DNA from: an archaeon | Lineage (GTDB): Archaea > Thermoproteota > Nitrososphaeria > Nitrososphaerales > Nitrosopumilaceae | Assembly (NCBI GenBank): GCA_021824845.1 | Contig: JAKAJY010000016.1 | Location: forward strand, 1-10,150 | Reading direction: 5' to 3' | DNA length: 10,150 nt | In this document: positions 6,470 through 10,150 of the stretch, one piece after another | Numbering within the stretch: the stretch's first letter is position 1 | How the letters are laid out: every line of letters starts with the position of its first letter | The notes under the pieces: generated by a model | The model's database searches: none | What the model was told of the DNA's origin: nothing | Seen by the model: only the letters and a program-made list of their open reading frames with translations | Made by a program: the position numbers and the translations under genes

Positions 6470-7803
6470 GGGGTTTTTATTTTTTATTGGCATTGGTATT
6501 GCTAATTCCGATTAGCTCAGTATATGGCCATGGTCTAGGCCTTGAAACCATAAAGCTAAACGCTGATGATAAAAAGCTGTCCATAACCACGCAGATAAGC
6601 CCAACCGAGTTCTCAGAGGCTGCACAAAAACAAATTACCATGACAATTACCGATTCGCTGACAACCCAAAATGTGGATGCCATATTGTTAATTGCACTGT
6701 ATCATGAAGACACTCAGGTTTTTAGAGAATATTTTGGTACCACAAATGGAGTCCTGCGGATTGATGTAAATCCAAACATAGAAGGACAAATACAGATCTC
6801 AGGACAACAAGAGCAAACATTTGATGCGTGGTATGAAACAGAATCAAATCCACTAGAAATCACAGGTCCTATCCTAAATACTGGAGGCCTGTATCGCTTT
6901 GAGGTCGAAATAAAAAGCATAGACTCGGAAACGATGCAAAACCAGGGCTTTTCCACATATATCACCTCAATAACAAACCACGGATACGACAAACAAGATA
7001 AAAATGGAAACCCTGTAAGATTTGATGTAAAATCATACTATGACAAGATCTCCAGCTTTGATTATTCCCCAGATACAAACTCCATCACACTGGAGATGCC
7101 ATTTGATTGGAGTGAACAAAACATCTCACATACCGAAGTTGTCCATGAGGAAGTTCATTTTCCAAAAGACTTTGTGGATTTACTGGTACCTAGCTACACA
7201 GGCACAGTGAATGGAATAGATCTGTTCAAATCATCTATAACAATTGATGACTATTCCATAGAAGACCAAAGAATCGTTCATTTTGTATTGTCACAGGACA
7301 CACTACGATACCTCAAGCAGGCCCAAAAGGACAAAGGAGTTGAGAATCCTCAAGACATGAAGTTTGTCCTAAAGGTCGGCAGTAAGGTAGTCTTTCCAGT
7401 AATTGCAATGACAAAGGACGAATCGCTTCAAGTAGACCTTTCATGGGAGCCCGAAGTAATAGAGCCAGACAAGAACACCAAATTCATCTTTACATTCAGG
7501 GACGGCAAGACTGGGGAGCTATTGCGCAACACAACATATGACTTTGTCATCTTACAGAGTGGCAAACAAATACACGCCAAATCTGCCAATGCACAAATTG
7601 GTGGTGACTATGTTGATTATACTTTTTCAGAGTCGCAAAAGGGCCCAATCACAATACAATTCAACAATCTTCGAGGAACCAGCCAAGGAACGGAATTTAG
7701 CATAATGGTTGTACCAGAGTTTGGAGTATTGGTTTTTGTCATACTTGCAATATCCATTACAAGCGTTATTGTATTTAGCAGAAAGAGACTAGTGTTTCTC
7801 TAG
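6466..7803 (+). CDS. Secreted PEFG-CTERM surface protein, function unknown
   Basis: The 445-residue product starts with a signal peptide (basic start, hydrophobic residues 4-16, likely cleavage after SSVYG at 21). The mature protein would then begin with histidine (HGLGLE). The body is beta-rich, with immunoglobulin-like or sandwich-like segments (roughly 25-170, 175-320 and 325-410) and no cysteines apparent. It ends with PEFG (417-420), a hydrophobic helix (421-437) and a basic cluster RKR (439-441). That is the tripartite PEFG-CTERM sorting signal of Nitrososphaerota, thought to be processed by an archaeosortase. The ATG overlaps the stop of the nikR-like gene by ATGA, so expression is tied to the metal regulator. 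A role in metal binding at the cell surface is inferred from context. Its 3' end overlaps the convergent cheC-like gene by 15 bases. Confidence 0.85.
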   Translation: MRGFYFLLALVLLIPISSVYGHGLGLETIKLNADDKKLSITTQISPTEFSEAAQKQITMTITDSLTTQNVDAILLIALYHEDTQVFREYFGTTNGVLRIDVNPNIEGQIQISGQQEQTFDAWYETESNPLEITGPILNTGGLYRFEVEIKSIDSETMQNQGFSTYITSITNHGYDKQDKNGNPVRFDVKSYYDKISSFDYSPDTNSITLEMPFDWSEQNISHTEVVHEEVHFPKDFVDLLVPSYTGTVNGIDLFKSSITIDDYSIEDQRIVHFVLSQDTLRYLKQAQKDKGVENPQDMKFVLKVGSKVVFPVIAMTKDESLQVDLSWEPEVIEPDKNTKFIFTFRDGKTGELLRNTTYDFVILQSGKQIHAKSANAQIGGDYVDYTFSESQKGPITIQFNNLRGTSQGTEFSIMVVPEFGVLVFVILAISITSVIVFSRKRLVFL

Positions 7804-8391
7804 TAATTTTTTTGCATTTAACGGATCTAGGATCATCAACATCCTGAGTTTTAGTCCACCGAATGTGGAAAATTCCGCAGTGCATGCAATGAGAGATTGG
7901 GTTTCTATTCCTATTTCCATTGCGGGAAACTCCAGAATAGACATGAATGCATCCACGGCAAAACCAGGAACATCTGCGCTTGTGTTGCAACCCTGATCGT
8001 TTGCCAGTGCATTAAAAAAAGAGCCAGAGAGAATGTTTCCTGTTTCTGATAATGATGATTTGGATAGTTTTGTAAACGAGTCCAGCCTTTTTTTGCCCAA
8101 AAGCCGTGCAGCAAATCTTTTGCCGTCCTTTTCAGGCATGTAATACAGCACTCCAACATTGATGTCGCCGGTTTGTTTTAGATATACTGCAGACATATTT
8201 TCTGTGTCTGCAAATGCCGGTGTGAGCTGATCTAGTTCTGTGATGTCTAGCATCTCTGTTTTTCCTATCTTGTATTGGATCTGCTCACCAAGTAACACTC
8301 CTAGTGCCTCTACTGTTTTTGTAGAAACACATTTGGAAAAGATTTCAGATAAACGCCCAAGATCGTCTTGTGTTACTGCAAAGGTTTGCAT
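7789..8391 (-). CDS. cheC: CheC-like CheY-P phosphatase with one intact active-site motif
   Basis: CheC proteins dephosphorylate CheY-P and, with CheD, tune receptor adaptation. The 200-residue product shows the two-fold CheC/CheX/FliY layout. The second half carries the full motif: E116, N119 and P142, spaced E-x2-N-x22-P. The first half has E16, but the expected asparagine is S19 and the surrounding glycine-rich signature is lost (SEIFSKCVS rather than EIGNIGAG-like), so that site is probably inactive. The gene begins with ATG eight bases after the cheY stop and is the last gene of cheW-cheY-cheC in this window. Its final codons overlap the end of the PEFG protein gene. Other CheX-like phosphatases are possible, but length and position favour CheC. 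Confidence 0.85.
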   Translation of the reverse strand: MQTFAVTQDDLGRLSEIFSKCVSTKTVEALGVLLGEQIQYKIGKTEMLDITELDQLTPAFADTENMSAVYLKQTGDINVGVLYYMPEKDGKRFAARLLGKKRLDSFTKLSKSSLSETGNILSGSFFNALANDQGCNTSADVPGFAVDAFMSILEFPAMEIGIETQSLIACTAEFSTFGGLKLRMLMILDPLNAKKLLEKH

Positions 8392-8399
8392 TAAGACTC

Positions 8400-8780
8400 C
8401 TATTTCTGTCGGAGTACCTTGTTTAGCACAAGGCCCACTGTTGTCTTATCAAATGGCTTTACGATGTAATCTCGCGCGCCAAGCTTCATGGCATCTTGAA
8501 CTATTTGTTTTTGCTCAACTGATGTCACCATCACTACTTTGGCAGTAGGATCGATCTTCATTATAGCTCGCAATGCCTGAATTCCGTCTGCTCGTGGCAT
8601 GTTTACATCCATGGTGACTAGGTTTGGTTTGTTGGTCTGATACGCCTTGACTCCATCCACTCCATCACCAGCTTCTATGATTTCAGTTGCCAATCCATTT
8701 GATTTGATGATGTCTTTGAGTACTGTTCTCATGAATGACGCATCATCCACAACAAGGATTTTTGATGATGCCGTACTCAC
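8400..8780 (-). CDS. cheY: Chemotaxis response regulator CheY
   Basis: This is a stand-alone 126-residue receiver domain that is phosphorylated by CheA and, in archaea, signals to the archaellum motor through adaptor proteins. All key residues are present: acidic pair D12-D13, phospho-acceptor D58 (TMDVNMP), T86 and K108 (VKPF). There is no output domain. The start is a GTG at 8780 whose bases overlap the TGA of cheW (GTGA), a 4-base overlap that indicates coupled translation. The first lysine-rich beta strand (KILVVDD) follows at once, so no longer start is needed. The neighbours cheW and cheC confirm a chemotaxis role over a generic receiver. Confidence 0.95.
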   Translation of the reverse strand: MSTASSKILVVDDASFMRTVLKDIIKSNGLATEIIEAGDGVDGVKAYQTNKPNLVTMDVNMPRADGIQALRAIMKIDPTAKVVMVTSVEQKQIVQDAMKLGARDYIVKPFDKTTVGLVLNKVLRQK

Positions 8781-9277
8781 TGTTTACCATCCCCCATTAT
8801 TTGAGACAGATCAGCGCTCGAATCAGATAATAGCTTGACCACATCAATTAATACGACTAGTTTGTGATTTAGCTTGGCAATTCCTTTGATGTAGTTGTGT
8901 GATTCCAGAACAGTTTGCGGTGCCGATTCAAGGTCCTTTGTTTGGATTCTCATGACTTGGTCGACCTCATCGACTAGTAGACCTGTTTGGGTACCATTGA
9001 CCTCAATTACTAGGATTCTCTGTTTGGCAGAATTTGTTTGTCCCTCAGATGTAAGGCCTAGTTTTTCTTTGACATCAATTACGGGTATGATCAGTCCGCG
9101 CAGATTCATTATTCCTTTTATGTAGGATTTTGCGTTTGGGATGTTTGTTATAGATTCAACTGCTCGAATTTCACGGACTTGTTCAATTGGAATAGCATAG
9201 TCTTCCTTTTTTTGCACCCCAACCAGACAAAATGTTACTGCCTGAAATGAATCAACTGTCAGTACTTGAGTCGACAT
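8777..9277 (-). CDS. cheW: Chemotaxis coupling protein CheW
   Basis: CheW links methyl-accepting receptors to the kinase CheA at the inner face of the membrane. The 166-residue product is a single CheW domain: FQAVTFCLVG as first strand (11-20), YAIPIEQVREI (27-37), the receptor-contact segment IMNLRGLIIPVIDV (56-69, NLRG at 58-61), and GLLVDEVDQV in the second subdomain. The length is normal. The ATG at 9277 is chosen because the CheW fold starts soon after it and the upstream 121 bases carry promoter-like sequence; a weak purine-rich AAGGAAG lies about ten bases before it. It overlaps cheY by four bases. Confidence 0.94.
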   Translation of the reverse strand: MSTQVLTVDSFQAVTFCLVGVQKKEDYAIPIEQVREIRAVESITNIPNAKSYIKGIMNLRGLIIPVIDVKEKLGLTSEGQTNSAKQRILVIEVNGTQTGLLVDEVDQVMRIQTKDLESAPQTVLESHNYIKGIAKLNHKLVVLIDVVKLLSDSSADLSQIMGDGKQ

Positions 9278-9398
9278 TACAATGACACTTCCTTGTGTTC
9301 AACGCTTGTTAGAGATACAATTTTCTTGAAATTCATGAATGTTATATTTTTGATAAAATAATAATCTAGAGTGTGTTTGTGGTGAACAGACAAATTAT
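9278..9398 (-). promoter_or_regulatory. Gap between cheR and cheW with a candidate promoter and palindrome
   Basis: No gene is visible in these 121 bases. On the minus strand an AT-rich stretch (9360-9341) contains TTTTATCA and AAAATATAAC, either of which could serve as a TATA box for a cheW-cheY-cheC transcript starting at around 9320. Between the candidate box and that start lies the perfect 10-base palindrome ATTCATGAAT (9331-9340), next to TTCTTGAA (9323-9330). A purine-rich AAGGAAG (minus strand, about 9294-9288) may serve as a weak ribosome-binding site. Whether cheR is read through into cheW or the genes have separate promoters cannot be decided here. Confidence 0.35.
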
Positions 9399-10150
9399 TC
9401 ATTGTTGTCTTACCTCAGGTGTTGTATTTTTGTAAATTCTCTCGCGAGCAAATGCACATGAGAACAGCTTTGATGATTCCACTCCCATCATAGTTTCATC
9501 TTGGCCAATAACGAGATAGCCATCAGATACAAGCGATTTGTGAAATCTTTTGAAGATCAGTTCTTGTGCAGGTTTGTCATAGTATATCAGAACGTTTCTA
9601 CATGTGATGAGATCTGCTTTATCAACCGGATATGATAAAATGTCTCCCTGCTCAAATGTCACAACCTCTTTTATGGAATCATTTACTGTATACGAATCAT
9701 TCCCATTTGAGACAAGATATTTTGAGACCAAATCTGATGTGAGATTCTTTATGTTTTGGGTAACGTACTGTCCATTTTTTGCACGTGCAACGGCCTCTGT
9801 ACTGATATCTGTTGCAATCACGCTGAATTTTGCTCTCTGCCCCAACGCCTCCCTTAGTAAGATGGCAAGACTGTATGGCTCCTCACCAGATGCACATCCA
9901 GCACTCCAGACCTTTAGTGTGGTACGTTTTTTTGCTATTTCAGGTATTATTTTTGATGAGATTAATTGCCACACAAACAGATCTCGATAAAATTCAGTTA
10001 CATTGATTGAGAAGCTCTTGAAAAGCAACGTCGGCTCGGTCGCATCAGATGCCAGTATCTTTGCATATTCAGAACCGTTAACTACGCCAACTGATCTCAT
10101 GCGTGCACTGACTCTTCTGCCCAAAAACGGCTTTTTGAATTGTTTTAGAT
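9399..10150 (-). CDS. cheR: Chemotaxis protein methyltransferase CheR (5' end cut by window)
   Basis: CheR transfers methyl groups from S-adenosylmethionine to receptor glutamates during adaptation. The frame stays open to the window edge, so the start lies beyond 10150; the TTG at 10124 is an internal codon and probably not the start, because the CheR N-terminal domain is only partly present. Visible landmarks in order are RRVSARMRSVG and SINVTEFYRD from the helical N-terminal domain, the SAM-binding loop VWSAGCASGEEPYSLAILL-like region, the acidic strand end ATDISTEAVARAKNGQY, and the late motif ITCRNVLIYYD typical of CheR. No C-terminal TPR extension is seen. Its position ahead of cheW, on the same strand, fits an adaptation operon. 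Confidence 0.94.
   Translation of the reverse strand, partial: LKQFKKPFLGRRVSARMRSVGVVNGSEYAKILASDATEPTLLFKSFSINVTEFYRDLFVWQLISSKIIPEIAKKRTTLKVWSAGCASGEEPYSLAILLREALGQRAKFSVIATDISTEAVARAKNGQYVTQNIKNLTSDLVSKYLVSNGNDSYTVNDSIKEVVTFEQGDILSYPVDKADLITCRNVLIYYDKPAQELIFKRFHKSLVSDGYLVIGQDETMMGVESSKLFSCAFARERIYKNTTPEVRQQ

Noticed and set aside
10122..10124. TTG at 10124 as the start of cheR.
   Set aside because: The frame is open to the end of the window, and part of the CheR N-terminal helical domain would be missing with this start.
1..10150. CRISPR arrays, tRNA or rRNA genes, insertion sequences, and integration sites.
   Set aside because: No regularly spaced direct repeats, tRNA-like cloverleaf, transposase or terminal inverted repeats were seen; nearly all of the window is occupied by recognisable chromosomal genes.

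Overview
The window most likely comes from an ammonia-oxidising archaeon of the Nitrososphaerota (Thaumarchaeota), probably a motile relative of Nitrosotenuis or Nitrosarchaeum. This rests on four things: a secreted protein ending in a PEFG-type C-terminal sorting signal, TATA boxes about 26 bases upstream of apparently leaderless ATGs, an archaeal-style cheR-cheW-cheY-cheC run, and a CopD/beta-propeller membrane protein of the kind annotated in this phylum. Base composition looks moderate (about 40% GC by eye). The genus is inference. The window is almost fully coding: ten genes are reported, the first and last of them cut by the window edges, and no gene-free stretch exceeds 121 bases.

Layout. 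(1) Bases 1-1712, + strand: the 3' part of a membrane protein joining a CopD-like membrane region, an exported beta-sandwich-like linker and a seven-blade streptogramin-lyase-like propeller. (2) 1768-3393, +: a 541-residue soluble coiled-coil protein whose C-terminal half consists of exact 45-residue repeats. (3) 3386-5994, - strand: a tightly packed metal ABC importer operon in the order binding protein (znuA-like), ATPase (znuC-like), permease (znuB-like). (4) 5995-6085: a compact divergent control region with TATA boxes for both directions and several TTAATAA elements. (5) 6086-7803, +: a NikR-family metalloregulator coupled by an ATGA overlap to a secreted PEFG-CTERM protein of unknown function. 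(6) 7789-10150, -: a chemotaxis cluster with cheR (start outside the window), a 121-base gap, then cheW, cheY and cheC.

How the parts fit. Regions 3-5 read as one metal-homeostasis module: a metal importer facing a ribbon-helix-helix metal sensor across a shared promoter region, with an envelope protein co-translated with the sensor. The importer has features of zinc systems (three His ligands, a His/Asp-rich loop in the binding protein, and a His-rich tail on the ATPase), while the regulator belongs to the nickel-sensor family but has one canonical nickel ligand replaced by lysine. A plausible reading is a repurposed NikR that senses zinc or another metal and controls both directions. The chemotaxis cluster is the adaptation and signalling part of an archaellum-linked system; cheA, cheB, cheD and receptors are not in the window. 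The two + strand units end by overlapping the 3' ends of the opposing - strand genes, so there is no room for ordinary terminators between them.
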